The translations under genes were made by a program, and so were the position numbers. Below the pieces are notes generated by a model, which saw only the letters and a list, made by a program, of their open reading frames with translations, was not told the DNA's origin and searched no databases. From positions 603,949 to 667,948 of the forward strand of contig SIJG01000054.1 of NCBI GenBank assembly GCA_023374025.1: a stretch of DNA of 64,000 bases. The letters run 5' to 3'. The stretch is from Heterodera schachtii. Its lineage: Eukaryota > Nematoda > Chromadorea > Rhabditida > Heteroderidae. Below are positions 11,894-21,078 of this stretch, piece by piece; within the stretch, counting starts at the first letter, position 1, and the number at the start of each line of letters is the position of its first letter.

Positions 11894-13100
11894 ATCATTA
11901 TAATAAATGTTATTTTTATTAAATTTATGTATTCTCTTTTTTGCTTGATACCTTTCTGTTTTTCTTGGCCCATTTAATAATCTTAGTCTCTGTAGTAAAT
12001 TTTTGTGTTAAAATAATTTTCGTATTTTACACATAAATTTTATAACTTTATATTTAAATTTGTAAGAGTTATTTTATTTTTTCCGTCATGAATTTTAAAT
12101 TGTTTCTAATGAGTAAATAAACTTTCATCTTGCATTCCGTAAATTATGCAAATAAATTCAATTAAAACTCATGTCGTATTTCTTTTCAATTTTTTTTATA
12201 ATGCGCGCTGGTTTAAAAACTATTATTATTTGCTTTCTTTATAATCGTTTTATGCTAAAAATGATAAATTTATTGGTAATATTTTTTCTTTTAATTAATG
12301 AACTTATTTAAAATAAATTTATTTTATTCCGTGAATAAAGCTTTTATCTATTTAATTTATATTTATTTTAAATTCTTTTAATTTCATGTCTTTCACTACT
12401 TGAGTCGCAAGATCAATGTTCATATTCTTATTTATATATATCTTTATATTTATTTTTTGTTTTATAATTATTTTTTACAAATTTAAAAAGTTTCGAAATA
12501 CGAGTTTTATCGTATTTTGATTTTTTATTATAAAAATTGTTTGCTTCTGTATGTATATTATAATTCAATCAAAAGCTAATTTTCGTTATTAAATTATAAT
12601 AAAATTATATATTTTTTTATTTAATTTTTAAATCTAAATAAAAATTATTGTTGTATTTATTTTTATTAAAATTCATTTGATTAATTTTTTGTTCAATTTA
12701 ATAGCCTCAGGATTTTAGTCGAATATTAGAAATAATAGTAAAAAATTTATGATTTATTTCATTCTGTTTAGAATTTTCCAACTCTGGAATTAATAAATAT
12801 GTAAATTAGCATTTTTTAATTTTATTTTCCATAAAAACATACTTTTTTAGTTAGTTTCTAATTATTTCTCGTGAAGTAAACCGTCATTTTTATTTTGTAC
12901 TTTATAGTGTTCTCAATTAAATTTTCTATTTCCTATTTCATTAATTATGATCTTGTACCGCATATAACGTCTACGGTGCCAAAAAGCAACGAAAATACAT
13001 ACTTTAATTAATCGTTTTTTAGAATCCATTATTTTAATTTATTTTTATTATTTATTTTCAATCTTTTGATTATTACTATTTATTTCAATCTTTCCTCTAA
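11894..13100. other. AT-rich non-coding stretch
   Basis: No gene or repeat supportable. It ends at the TTGC target duplication of element E1. Confidence 0.5.
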
Positions 13101-13104
13101 TTGC

Positions 13105-13453
13105 CGTAGAACAAAATTTGGGGCGGGGATGTGCTCGAACGTCTTCGGCTTGGCCGGGGTTGCAATTGACCACGGCGTAAAAAGACAAAGGCACAACGAA
13201 TGAGAAAACTCCTAATCAAATCAATTCAACAAATTAAAACAATCCAATTTATTTAAGTCCGAAGCCGATGAATAATATCAAAATAAATTAAGAGACCACA
13301 ATTTGAAGATGAGAAGAAAAAGCACAAAATTACCAATTACATAAAATTACGGAATAATGTCATCGGGGAAAGTGAACAATTAACCAAAAATAATGAAAAC
13401 AAAATGCCAAATTTAAAATATTTAAATCAAAAACGAATTGTCTTTATAGCACA
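13105..13453 (-). repeat. E1 3' LTR
   Basis: 349 bp, matching 24574-24922 except for C/T and A/T differences. On the element's sense strand it starts TGTGCTATAAAG and ends TTCTACG. Confidence 0.92.
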
Positions 13454-13463
13454 TCCCTCCCCT
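13454..13463 (-). other. E1 polypurine tract
   Basis: The sense strand reads AGGGGAGGGA directly against the TG start of the 3' LTR. This is the expected position for the plus-strand primer in retroelement reverse transcription. Confidence 0.8.
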
Positions 13464-13533
13464 AACAAAAAAAGGCGTCTCTGCCGTCAGAATTTTGTAG
13501 CGAACCGAGAAGGGGTGGTTCTCAACTGAGTGC

Positions 13534-14145
13534 TTAGTGCCGTCCCGACCCGCGATGACCTCCGAAGCCGCGACTACGATTGCCGGACCAAGTCGCCGAA
13601 CGATCACGTTGATACGGATGGACACGCGGACGAAAACGATCTGACAAGGGGCCGTCGACAAAATCCACGTCCAATTGGCTTTTTCCCTTTCTTTCGGGGT
13701 TACCCTGGGGTTGGTCGCCAGAACCCGAATTACGGCGCGTCGCCACCGGCAAATTCGGCACTCCCGCACGTACACCGAGTTCTCGATTTCCCGGGAACCC
13801 AACAATTTGCGACTGGACCCAACTCGCAAGTGCCAAAATCCCATCCCTTGTCATCCACCCGTCGGCCTTGACTCTCAACGTGTCGAAGGTGTCGCCATGC
13901 CGAAAGATTTCGAGCAAACTGCGACCCGTCGGCGTCACACACACAAACCACTCCGGCACGAGTTTGGCAAGCCGTTCAATGAATTCGTTGAAGTCGACGT
14001 CCCGTTGTCGCACATACGGTGGCGGAATCCAAAAGAAACGGGTTGATGGAAAGCGGCGGCACAGTTGTTTGACTCGTTCACATTGCTCCATCATTTGGTC
14101 AATCGTTTCGCCCTGAGCAAGTGAATCGCGCCCAACACAAATCAA
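13534..14145 (-). CDS. E1 third ORF, C-terminal half: SGNH/GDSL-hydrolase-like, basic tail
   Basis: A 203-codon frame. It opens with ICVGRDSL, which corresponds in position and form to the G-x-N-D strand of SGNH/GDSL hydrolases (here G-R-D). About 30 residues on comes STRFFWIPPP, and at residues 94-102 ADGWMTRDG, where the family has D-x-x-H. The histidine is not present. After about residue 115 the chain becomes Arg/Gly/Pro-rich, ending in a GNRSRGFGGHRG-type tail. The preceding block lies in another frame (14142-14348), so this is the continuation of one protein after a frame break at about 14170. Assignment to the SGNH fold is by motif order only. Role in the element is unknown. Confidence 0.45.
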   Translation of the reverse strand: MICVGRDSLAQGETIDQMMEQCERVKQLCRRFPSTRFFWIPPPYVRQRDVDFNEFIERLAKLVPEWFVCVTPTGRSLLEIFRHGDTFDTLRVKADGWMTRDGILALASWVQSQIVGFPGNRELGVRAGVPNLPVATRRNSGSGDQPQGNPERKGKSQLDVDFVDGPLSDRFRPRVHPYQRDRSATWSGNRSRGFGGHRGSGRH

Positions 14146-14348
14146 AGCCGCTTGTACACTGTCCGAGAAACGCAGCTGCTCAGAGTTCGGATCACTTCGG
14201 CAATTGATCCTCGTTCAACGCCGACGAAATGCGTTTTTCCACCAATTTCTGACATAAGCTGATGGGCTGACGAATCTCCGACTATGGCTCGCGGTGTCTC
14301 GACCAGCACGGACGCATTGTGGACGGTTTTTGCGCGGATTTTTTCCAA
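14142..14348 (-). CDS. E1 third ORF, middle piece with GDS block
   Basis: In this frame residues 21-31 read AIVGDSSAHQL, a GDSxxxxL-like nucleophile block (Ser26) that starts SGNH/GDSL esterase domains. It is followed by VGVERGSIAEVIRTL, which fits the second, Gly-containing block. The useful frame is lost at about 14170 and resumes in the next ORF with the G-R-D block. The 4-base overlap with the next ORF's start is therefore incidental. In this window no other gene carries such a domain. Confidence 0.45.
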   Translation of the reverse strand: MEKIRAKTVHNASVLVETPRAIVGDSSAHQLMSEIGGKTHFVGVERGSIAEVIRTLSSCVSRTVYKRL

Positions 14349-14922
14349 ATTCGGTCCGTTTTGGTGAACAATTCAGTCCATCCAATATTTTCCGCCTCGG
14401 CCAAATTTGCGATTGCCTTTTGGGTGTCAACCTGAAGCCGACTTTCTCCACTTCTGCCCGTTTCGTACCATCTTTCACCTGAATTTTGCCGAAAGCAGAC
14501 AGTTTCAACACTGCTTTTGCAACGGCACATTTTTGCAACCAAATAGTCCAAATTTCCTCGACACTTTGCTTGGTTGGGAAAATGCCGCTTCGCACATTGT
14601 CCCGTCTTTCTCCTTCGTAGATCACCAACTCCATGCCAGGGTCAGAGTCGAGAATGAGCTCTGCCAAGTCGCAACCGGATGAAGCTGAGACTGCGGCGTT
14701 TGATTTCAACAGAAACGCAGCTAAAAGCGCTTGTAATGGCGAACGAACGGAAGTCATTCCAAGCTCTGACGAGGCATCCACGACCGGGTCAAGTTCGCTG
14801 CACGTCAATTTATCGCATTTTTCGTGGTCTTTCCCTTGGCAACGCATTAGCCAACTCAGTTCGCAAAAGTCGTCCGTCTCCATTCTGCCGTCTAAATTTT
14901 CAATTGTCCTCAATTGAAACAA
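14215..14922 (-). CDS. E1 third ORF, N-terminal piece, unrecognised
   Basis: The frame starts with ATG at 14920-14922, overlapping the stop of the RNase H frame by 13 nt. Only about the first 170 codons look protein-like (for example LAELILDSDPGMELVIYEGE and SVEEIWTIWLQKCAVAK). After that, sense continues in the frame of 14282-14551 and then in that of 14142-14348, so at least two frame breaks occur between about 14340 and 14460. A Cys-containing stretch (CQGKDHEKCDKLTC) lies near residue 30. I do not recognise the domain. Its place after RNase H is where Ty3/gypsy elements normally have integrase. Confidence 0.45.
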   Translation of the reverse strand: MFQLRTIENLDGRMETDDFCELSWLMRCQGKDHEKCDKLTCSELDPVVDASSELGMTSVRSPLQALLAAFLLKSNAAVSASSGCDLAELILDSDPGMELVIYEGERRDNVRSGIFPTKQSVEEIWTIWLQKCAVAKAVLKLSAFGKIQVKDGTKRAEVEKVGFRLTPKRQSQIWPRRKILDGLNCSPKRTEFGKNPRKNRPQCVRAGRDTASHSRRFVSPSAYVRNWWKNAFRRR

Positions 14923-15944
14923 TGTTTTTGGTAAAATTTTGCTCTCTTTCTAGAATTTCCCAGTCGTTCTGGCCATTCTTTTAAATACAAAAGTCTGTCG
15001 ACGATTGTAAAGTGATGAATTTTGTCAATTATACTTTGGAATTCTCGTTGACTATGCGGACACGTCTTTTTCTCCAAATATTCATAAACAGTCTTCATTT
15101 TACTGTTTTTAACCTCTTCCACCCAATCATTTCGATCTCCCAACTCTAAAAAGTTTCCGTCATTCTGAGGCTTTTCGCCCTCGGCAATTTTTCCAACCAA
15201 AATTGTTTCTTTAGGATTTTCCTCTAGTTGCTGATCGTTTTCGGAGTCGGAGTTTGTTCCATAACGGGAAAGTAAGTCAGCAACGACATTCGATTTCCCG
15301 GACTGATACTCAACGGTCAGCTGATACCGTGAATTTAATTCCATAAGCCAACGATCAACTCTTGCGTTGCCCGTCTCTTTTTTGCTCCGAAACATAGGGA
15401 CGAGTGCTTTGTGATCAGTGATCACTCTTGTCGGAATTCCCGTTATGAATTGGGTAAATTTTCGGGTGCCAAAGCGAATGGCCAGAGCTTCGAGCTCTGT
15501 CGGGCAGTAATTGCTCTCGTATTTGTTGCACTGACGCGAGGCAAAATAAATTGGACGTAAGCGTTTCATTTCATCATTTTGGCAAAGGACTGCCGAAACG
15601 CCGTGTTTGCTTGCGTCGGTTAAAATGACAAAGCGTCTTTTCGAGTCTTCAATTGCTGCTGCGAAGTCGGGAAAATACAAAATCGCATCCTGCACTATTT
15701 TTTCTTTTAATGCCGACACAATTTGTGTTTCTTTTTCGCCCATTAAAAATGGAGAATTCTTTTTAAGAAGATGGAAAAGTTGAGCGGCTAAGGTTCCAAA
15801 TCCATGGATGAATTTCCTGTAATAGGTCACAAAACCAAGGAAAGACTGAAGTTGCTTTTTTGTGGTCGGAATTGGGAGTTCGGAAATCGCTCGACTTTTG
15901 TCGGCATCCATTTTAATGCCTTCATTCGTCAATATATGACCCAA
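14910..15944 (-). CDS. E1 reverse transcriptase thumb and RNase H
   Basis: 344 codons. Residues 1-60 are the end of the reverse transcriptase and the connection (GHILTNEG, FLGFVTYYRKFI). RNase H follows with its acidic residues in place: D110 (LTDAS), E150 (TELEAL), D177 (TDHKAL) and D223 (VVADLLSR). The same polypeptide extends upstream to 16089: the catalytic YIDDILVAS sits in the preceding frame at about 16055-16088, with a frame break at about 15988. The frame stops shortly after LLYLKEWPE, where an integrase zinc-binding region would be expected and is not found. Confidence 0.85.
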   Translation of the reverse strand: MGHILTNEGIKMDADKSRAISELPIPTTKKQLQSFLGFVTYYRKFIHGFGTLAAQLFHLLKKNSPFLMGEKETQIVSALKEKIVQDAILYFPDFAAAIEDSKRRFVILTDASKHGVSAVLCQNDEMKRLRPIYFASRQCNKYESNYCPTELEALAIRFGTRKFTQFITGIPTRVITDHKALVPMFRSKKETGNARVDRWLMELNSRYQLTVEYQSGKSNVVADLLSRYGTNSDSENDQQLEENPKETILVGKIAEGEKPQNDGNFLELGDRNDWVEEVKNSKMKTVYEYLEKKTCPHSQREFQSIIDKIHHFTIVDRLLYLKEWPERLGNSRKRAKFYQKHCFN

Positions 15945-16089
15945 AAATGGTATTTTCTGTGCTGCGAAATGGCATTTTCCGATTTTAAGTTTTTAGTCCG
16001 GCGCTTCGAATTAGCTCAAAAACTTTTTGCAGGTGATGTACATGTTGTTCCCAATTTTCTGAAGCCACCAATATATCATCGATGTAAAT

Positions 16090-16317
16090 TGTTGGAAGTG
16101 AACATTTGAATTTGGCGCCCTTTTATTATTGATTAATTATGTGACGTGCCCACCCCCACTTCCCCTCATTCACTTTGTTATTTAAGCTCTCCCTCTCCTC
16201 CCCATGTTGTTCCTTCTCCCTTTCATTTGCATTTTATATTTTGTTCTCCATTTGTCCTCCGACATAAATTTATTTGTTTATTATTATTTGTGTGTCCAAA
16301 GTTATTGAGACACAACA
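16090..16317 (+). repeat. E2 5' LTR
   Basis: 228 bp, from TGTTGGAAGTGAAC to GACACAACA. The first 190 bp match 20885-21075. The end is set by the PBS one base further on. Confidence 0.88.
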
Positions 16318-16318
16318 T

Positions 16319-16336
16319 TGGCGCAGTCAGCAGCCG
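16319..16336 (+). other. E2 primer-binding site
   Basis: TGGCGCAGTCAGCAGCCG starts one base after the LTR. TGG complements a tRNA's CCA end, so the primer tRNA would end in CTGACTGCGCCA. The tRNA species was not identified. Confidence 0.75.
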
Positions 16337-16395
16337 TGCTTCACCCAATCGAAGACACACCGAACTGCAACTCAACCCCCAGCAAAAACCAATAG

Positions 16396-16544
16396 ACCCA
16401 AGACGGGTGAGGTCCGCTAAATTTTAGCGGTTAAATTCGACAAAAACCAATAGACCCTAGGCGGGTGAGGTTCCGCAAGACGCGGTTTTCTTCAATTTCG
16501 ACATCCAATAGCACCTATGCGGTGTGAGGAGCCACTATGCGTGG
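16396..16544 (+). promoter_or_regulatory. E2 leader: three 58-nt units, each with two hairpins
   Basis: Between the PBS and the gag start are three units with an exact 58-nt period (first hairpins start at 16396, 16454 and 16512). Each has a 4-bp hairpin with a 5-nt loop: ACCC-AAGAC-GGGT, ACCC-TAGGC-GGGT, CACC-TATGC-GGTG. A GTGAGG linker follows, then a second hairpin: CCGCTAA/TTAGCGG, CCGC-AAGAC-GCGG, CCAC-TATGC-GTGG. Stem bases change together while pairing is kept, and all pentaloops have A second and C last. The period is not a multiple of three, so this is not coding. Probable roles are RNA packaging, dimerisation or translation control (inference). Confidence 0.75.
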
Positions 16545-16576
16545 TTAATTGCTGATCATCGGACGAGTCAAAACCA

Positions 16577-19213
16577 ATGGACGCCACCCAACTGCAGCAA
16601 GTGCTCGACGCAGTTTTTGCACGATTTTCCGGAAATGCGGCACCTGCAAACACGGCCTCATCCTCACTGGCACATGCGACTCTGGCCAGCTCATTGGACA
16701 ACCGGATCACCAAATTCCATTACGACACGGAATGCGGTAACACATTTGATCGGTGGTTCAAGCGATTTGGAGTGCTGATCGAAGAGGACGGAAAGGAGCT
16801 CCCCGAACAGACCAAAGTTCGGCTTCTCCTTGGAAAATTGGGCGACGACGAATACAACAAGTACAGAGACAGCATCAGCCCAACCCAACCCGATCAGGTT
16901 AAATGGGGCGAATCGCTGACGAAGCTCAAGGATTTGTTCGCCGAAACCCGCTCACTTTTCGTCCGCCGCTTCGAATGCTTTCAAATTCGACAAAAGCCGA
17001 GCCAAGACATCACATCCTTGGTGGCACAAATCAACGCCGCTTGTGAAAATGCCGACCTCAGCTTGACGAAGGAGCAACTTAAGTGCATCATCCTCGTGAT
17101 TGCACTTCGCGACGAGCACCACGATTTGCGACAAAAGTGCCTAAAAATGCTCGAAGAAGCACAGAAAAACGGCACGCAAGTCACGCTCAAGCAAATCGGA
17201 GAGGAGTTAAGGACCATCCAACTGGTGAAGGACAGCGCGCTCACGTTGGCATCGCCTCCTGTTGCAACCCATGCCATCCACACCCGGCCACAACAGTGGA
17301 GGGACCCGAAAGGCAAACCAAAGCAACAACCCAAGAGGGCCCACAATGCCAATGAGCAACCAACGCGTCCACCAAACACCAATTACGGTAAGGCAAGCCG
17401 CGGATCACCAACGCATCCGTGCGGCTCATGTGGAGAGTCGGATCATTGGCGCACGGATTGCCGATTCAAAGACGCCACATGCCACAAATGCCAAGGACAA
17501 GGGCACATCGCAAAGGCGTGCCGACGCAGCTCCAACCAAGCGAGAAATCGCAGTGAGCGATCAGTCCACACCGTCGTTGTCAAATCCCACTGCATGGGAA
17601 TTGGAACCGCAGCAGGCCGCTGGTGGCGACTCATGTTCATCATCAATGGAATAAAGATTTTGATGAACATCGACACTGGCGCACAGGCCACCATCATCAC
17701 ACTCAAAACGTGGAAAAAGCTGGGTTCTCCAAAACTCGACAAATCCGACATTGAAACGCGGAACTGTAATGAAGTTCCATTCAACATCGAAGGAAAATTT
17801 GTCTGCGACGTTTGCCAACCGAATCAAGCACCCAAAAAGCTTGTGGCATACGTCAGCTCCGAAATCAACTACGATCTTTTCGGACTGCCCTGGATTGAGG
17901 CTTTGGAAGTCATCCCACATGAAATCATGTACCCCGACATCCACCCAAAAGCTCAACCAGCCTCAGCAGAAATCAACGCCATGGCCATTCCTCAGCCAAC
18001 ACATAAAATTTCAGATTTGGAATCGCTCACAAAGGCACTTCAAACAGATTTTTCGGAAGTTTTTGGCCCCGGATTAGGTCATTGCACCAAAGCAAAGGCC
18101 CATTTGATTCTCAAACCCGATGCTCATCCAACATTCTGCAAGGCACGACCCGTCCCACACGGCGCCCTCAATGCCGTCAACGAAGAGTTGGACCGGCTTT
18201 TGCAGATTGGAGCCATCAAACCGATTGAGTTCAGCCATTGGGCAGCACCGATTTTGGCCGTAATGAAAAAGAATGGAAAAACTCGCGTATGCATCGATTT
18301 TTCCACCGGCCTCAACAATTCGCTCGAGTTGAATAGACACCCTTTGCCCCGGCCCGAAGACATTTACACGGCCATCAGCGGCTCCGTCTATTTCTCCAAC
18401 CTCGACCTCCGAGACGCATATTTGCAGATGGAATTGGATGAGGAATCCAAACACCTTTGTGGAATAAACACCCACCGAGGCCTCTTCCAATGCCAGCGCC
18501 TCCCATTTGGCGTCAAATCTGCGCCGTCCATTTTTCAACATTTAATGGATCAAATCGTCTCAGGCATTCCAGGAGCATTTGCCTACCTCGACGACGGCAT
18601 AATCGCCTCCAAAACGCTTGACGAGCACATTTCTTCGCTCTACAAGCTTTTCAAACGGATTCAGGAATTTGGCCTCAAAATCCAATTGGAAAAATGCAAA
18701 TTCCTCCAGCCCGAATTGCTTTTTCTCGGCCACGTCATCTCTGCGAAAGGAATTCGCCCCGACCCCGGACGATCAGAAGCAATTCGCCAAATGCCGCCAC
18801 CACATGATTTGAGCACCCTTCGCTCATTCCTCGGCGCGTTGAATTATTATGGAAGATTTATTAAGTCCATGCGTGAAATTCGCGAACCACTGGACCAACT
18901 TCTTCGAAAGGACGTGAAATGGGAATGGACCGACGAACAGCAAACCGTCTTCGAAAAGGCCAAGCAAATCATGCTGTCGGACCTTCTGCTCACCTATTTC
19001 GACCCGTCTCTCCCAATCGTCGTGGCAGCAGACGCATCAAAGGACGGAATTGGCACCACAATCAGCCATATTTTTCCGGACAAAACGGAAAAAGTCATTG
19101 AGCACGCATCCTGCACCCTAAACGAAGCGACAGAAAAACTACAGCCAAATCGAAAAAGAATCATTGGCTCTCGTCTTTGCGGTCCAAAAGTTCCACCGAA
19201 TGTTATTTGGTAG
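16577..19213 (+). CDS. E2 Gag-Pol (Gag, protease, reverse transcriptase, start of RNase H)
   Basis: 878 codons from an ATG in good context (CCAATGG), the first after the leader array. Gag capsid-like helices occupy about residues 45-215. Two CCHC zinc knuckles (C-x2-C-x4-H-x4-C) lie at 282-295 and 302-315. The protease motif DTGA is at 366-369. Reverse transcriptase covers about 520-700 with YLDD at 670-673, and RNase H begins with its first catalytic Asp at about 819 (ADAS). Gag and Pol are in one frame with no shift between them. The last about 25 codons are out of frame: an A run at 19134-19138 has the wrong length, and the true sequence continues in the next frame. Confidence 0.93.
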   Translation: MDATQLQQVLDAVFARFSGNAAPANTASSSLAHATLASSLDNRITKFHYDTECGNTFDRWFKRFGVLIEEDGKELPEQTKVRLLLGKLGDDEYNKYRDSISPTQPDQVKWGESLTKLKDLFAETRSLFVRRFECFQIRQKPSQDITSLVAQINAACENADLSLTKEQLKCIILVIALRDEHHDLRQKCLKMLEEAQKNGTQVTLKQIGEELRTIQLVKDSALTLASPPVATHAIHTRPQQWRDPKGKPKQQPKRAHNANEQPTRPPNTNYGKASRGSPTHPCGSCGESDHWRTDCRFKDATCHKCQGQGHIAKACRRSSNQARNRSERSVHTVVVKSHCMGIGTAAGRWWRLMFIINGIKILMNIDTGAQATIITLKTWKKLGSPKLDKSDIETRNCNEVPFNIEGKFVCDVCQPNQAPKKLVAYVSSEINYDLFGLPWIEALEVIPHEIMYPDIHPKAQPASAEINAMAIPQPTHKISDLESLTKALQTDFSEVFGPGLGHCTKAKAHLILKPDAHPTFCKARPVPHGALNAVNEELDRLLQIGAIKPIEFSHWAAPILAVMKKNGKTRVCIDFSTGLNNSLELNRHPLPRPEDIYTAISGSVYFSNLDLRDAYLQMELDEESKHLCGINTHRGLFQCQRLPFGVKSAPSIFQHLMDQIVSGIPGAFAYLDDGIIASKTLDEHISSLYKLFKRIQEFGLKIQLEKCKFLQPELLFLGHVISAKGIRPDPGRSEAIRQMPPPHDLSTLRSFLGALNYYGRFIKSMREIREPLDQLLRKDVKWEWTDEQQTVFEKAKQIMLSDLLLTYFDPSLPIVVAADASKDGIGTTISHIFPDKTEKVIEHASCTLNEATEKLQPNRKRIIGSRLCGPKVPPNVIW

Positions 19214-20861
19214 GAAATTCACTCTTCTCACGGACCACAAGCCATTGCTGGCGATTTTTGGCTCTAAAAAGGGAATACCGATTTATGCGGCAAGTCGTCT
19301 TCAACGCTGGGCACTGATCATGTCCAATTACGAATTCGACATAAAGTACATCAACACGTCATCCTTTGGACAAGCCGATGTACTCTCCCGCTTAATCGCC
19401 AATTACCCTCGCCCCGAGGAAGACATTTTGATAGCAAATATCTGTACGGAGACAGATTGCTACATTAACGCCATCCTCCAAACTGCTACTGATCAATTGC
19501 CGATCACGAAAGCAGAGATTTCGGAATCGACATCAAACGACGAAATTCTTCGAAAAATTTCTAATCACACCAAAAACGGCTGGCCTCAAAAGTGCACCGA
19601 CCCTGATCTCTCACCATATTTTCCTAAGCGAAAGGAAATTTTAGAGATTGACGGAGTTTTGCTCTACGGGAAGCGAGTGATCGTTCCGACCCAACTTCGT
19701 GAACGCATCATCAAGGCTTTACACATGGCACACCCCGGAATAGTGCGCATGAAAGCCCTCGCCCGTCAGCACGTGTACTGGCCCGGATTGGACTTGGAAA
19801 TCGAGCGTATGGTCAGGCAATGCGAAGATTGCCAGAGCGCCCAAAAGAGTCCGCCCAAAGCACCGCTCGCCCCATGGACGTCTTGCTCACGACCATTCCA
19901 ACGCATTCACATCGATTTCGCCGGTCCCTGCTCAGATGGCCACTCCTATTTGATTTTGATCGACTCATTCTCAAAATGGCCTGAGGTATACCGAATGGAC
20001 CGAATTTCAACAGCAGCAACGCTTCAAGTCCTCCGATCAATTGTCTATCGACTCGGATTTCCGGAAGAAATCGTGTCAGACAATGGCACTCAATTCCATG
20101 CCGCAGAATTTAAGGAATTTTGCGACGAATTCGGCATCAAGCATACATTCACCCCGCCGTATCACCCGCAATCCAATGACCAAGCGGAGAGATTCGTTGA
20201 TACGTTCAAAAGGGCTATGAAGAAATGCGCCAAAGATGGAAAATTTTGGGCAGAAAAGATGCTTCTCGCCTACAGAACAACCCCGAATTCGGCACTCAAC
20301 GGACTTTCGCCCGATCAATTGTTCTTCGGTCGAAGGCTTCGAACTCAGCTGTCTCTCGTCCATCCGAAGGAAGAACAAGCCGAAGTCATCGACCCAGCCA
20401 AAATCCGCAAATCACAAGCTGATTATGCGCGAAAAATGGCCCGTCAATTTGATCAGCACCACGGAGCAAAATCGGTTGAGTTTTTGCCAAAAGATCCCGT
20501 TTTGCTTTTGAACTTCAACCGTGGAAAAAGGTTTTGGCTTAATGGGACCATCATCGAAAGATTGGAAAAGTCCCCCACATATCGTGTCCACGTTCCTGCA
20601 CTCGGAAGAGCCGTCCATCGGCACGCAAACCAAATGCGTCACCGCTATCCTCTTGAAGAGGACGGTAATGACACGGTAAGGATCCCACCCCAGGCTCAAG
20701 AAGAGCACAACCGGGACCCATCGCCGAATCGCGAGCCACCTCCGCAACCGTCACCAATTCGACGGACTCCGCAGAAGCATCGGACTCCGAGTCCTGCTTG
20801 GGCCCCGCGTCGATCGCAACGCCAACGGAAAGCGCCTATCCGCTTCTCGCCAAACCCCTGA
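19164..20861 (+). CDS. E2 Pol continued: RNase H end and integrase
   Basis: Residues 1-80 complete RNase H (TDHKPL near 22-27, ADVLSR near 70-76). The frame is open before the listed ATG, back to about 19139, and the ATG is internal to RNase H rather than a true start. Integrase follows: a His pair at 187/190 with CEDC at 220-223 (zinc-binding), then D251 (HIDFAGP), D306 (SDNGTQF) and E342 (QAERF), the canonical D-x54-D-x35-E. The C-terminus is Pro/Arg-rich. No chromodomain was seen. Only the frame break separates it from an apparently complete polyprotein. Confidence 0.93.
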   Translation: MALVFAVQKFHRMLFGRKFTLLTDHKPLLAIFGSKKGIPIYAASRLQRWALIMSNYEFDIKYINTSSFGQADVLSRLIANYPRPEEDILIANICTETDCYINAILQTATDQLPITKAEISESTSNDEILRKISNHTKNGWPQKCTDPDLSPYFPKRKEILEIDGVLLYGKRVIVPTQLRERIIKALHMAHPGIVRMKALARQHVYWPGLDLEIERMVRQCEDCQSAQKSPPKAPLAPWTSCSRPFQRIHIDFAGPCSDGHSYLILIDSFSKWPEVYRMDRISTAATLQVLRSIVYRLGFPEEIVSDNGTQFHAAEFKEFCDEFGIKHTFTPPYHPQSNDQAERFVDTFKRAMKKCAKDGKFWAEKMLLAYRTTPNSALNGLSPDQLFFGRRLRTQLSLVHPKEEQAEVIDPAKIRKSQADYARKMARQFDQHHGAKSVEFLPKDPVLLLNFNRGKRFWLNGTIIERLEKSPTYRVHVPALGRAVHRHANQMRHRYPLEEDGNDTVRIPPQAQEEHNRDPSPNREPPPQPSPIRRTPQKHRTPSPAWAPRRSQRQRKAPIRFSPNP

Positions 20862-20872
20862 GGGTTCAGCTT

Positions 20873-20884
20873 AAAGAAAGGAGG
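20873..20884 (+). other. E2 polypurine tract
   Basis: AAAGAAAGGAGG lies directly before the TG start of the 3' LTR. Confidence 0.8.
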
Positions 20885-21075
20885 TGTTGGAAGTGAACAT
20901 TTGAATTTGGCGCCCTTTTATTATTGATTAATTATGTGACGTGCCCACCCCCAATTCCCCTCATTCACTTTGTTATTTAAGCTCTCCCTCTCCTCCCCAT
21001 GTTGTTCCTTCTCCCTTTCATTTGCATTTTATATTTTTGTTCTCCATTTGTCCTCCGACATAAATTTATTTGTTT
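20885..21075 (+). repeat. E2 3' LTR, truncated
   Basis: Matches the first 190 bp of the 5' LTR, with one substitution (C/A in the CACCCCC region) and one extra T. The last 38 bp are missing, and E1 sequence resumes at about 21076. Confidence 0.88.
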
Positions 21076-21078
21076 TAA

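Larger units (their letters stand above)
16090..21075 (+). mobile_element. E2: Ty3/gypsy LTR retrotransposon nested in E1
   Basis: A plus-strand element with a 228-bp 5' LTR (16090-16317), PBS, structured leader, gag-pol split over two frames, PPT and a 3' LTR cut short at 21075. The LTRs agree except for one substitution and one T-run indel. No target duplication exists: the left junction lies just before the YIDD motif of E1 and the right junction just after the first conserved reverse-transcriptase block (LVPKRDG region). From family knowledge roughly 80-100 codons of E1 are missing between them. The end of the 3' LTR and adjoining E1 sequence were therefore lost together. Confidence 0.9.

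Noticed and set aside
13454..14922. Hidden integrase in E1
   Set aside because: I read all three minus frames for an HHCC zinc region and DDE catalytic triad and found neither.
16691..18541. Antisense and alternate-phase frames inside E2
   Set aside because: Shadows of the gag-pol frame, which has clear catalytic motifs.
19131..19145. Programmed frameshift between gag and pol of E2
   Set aside because: The break is in the middle of RNase H, while gag and protease/reverse transcriptase are already fused in frame. An indel is more likely.
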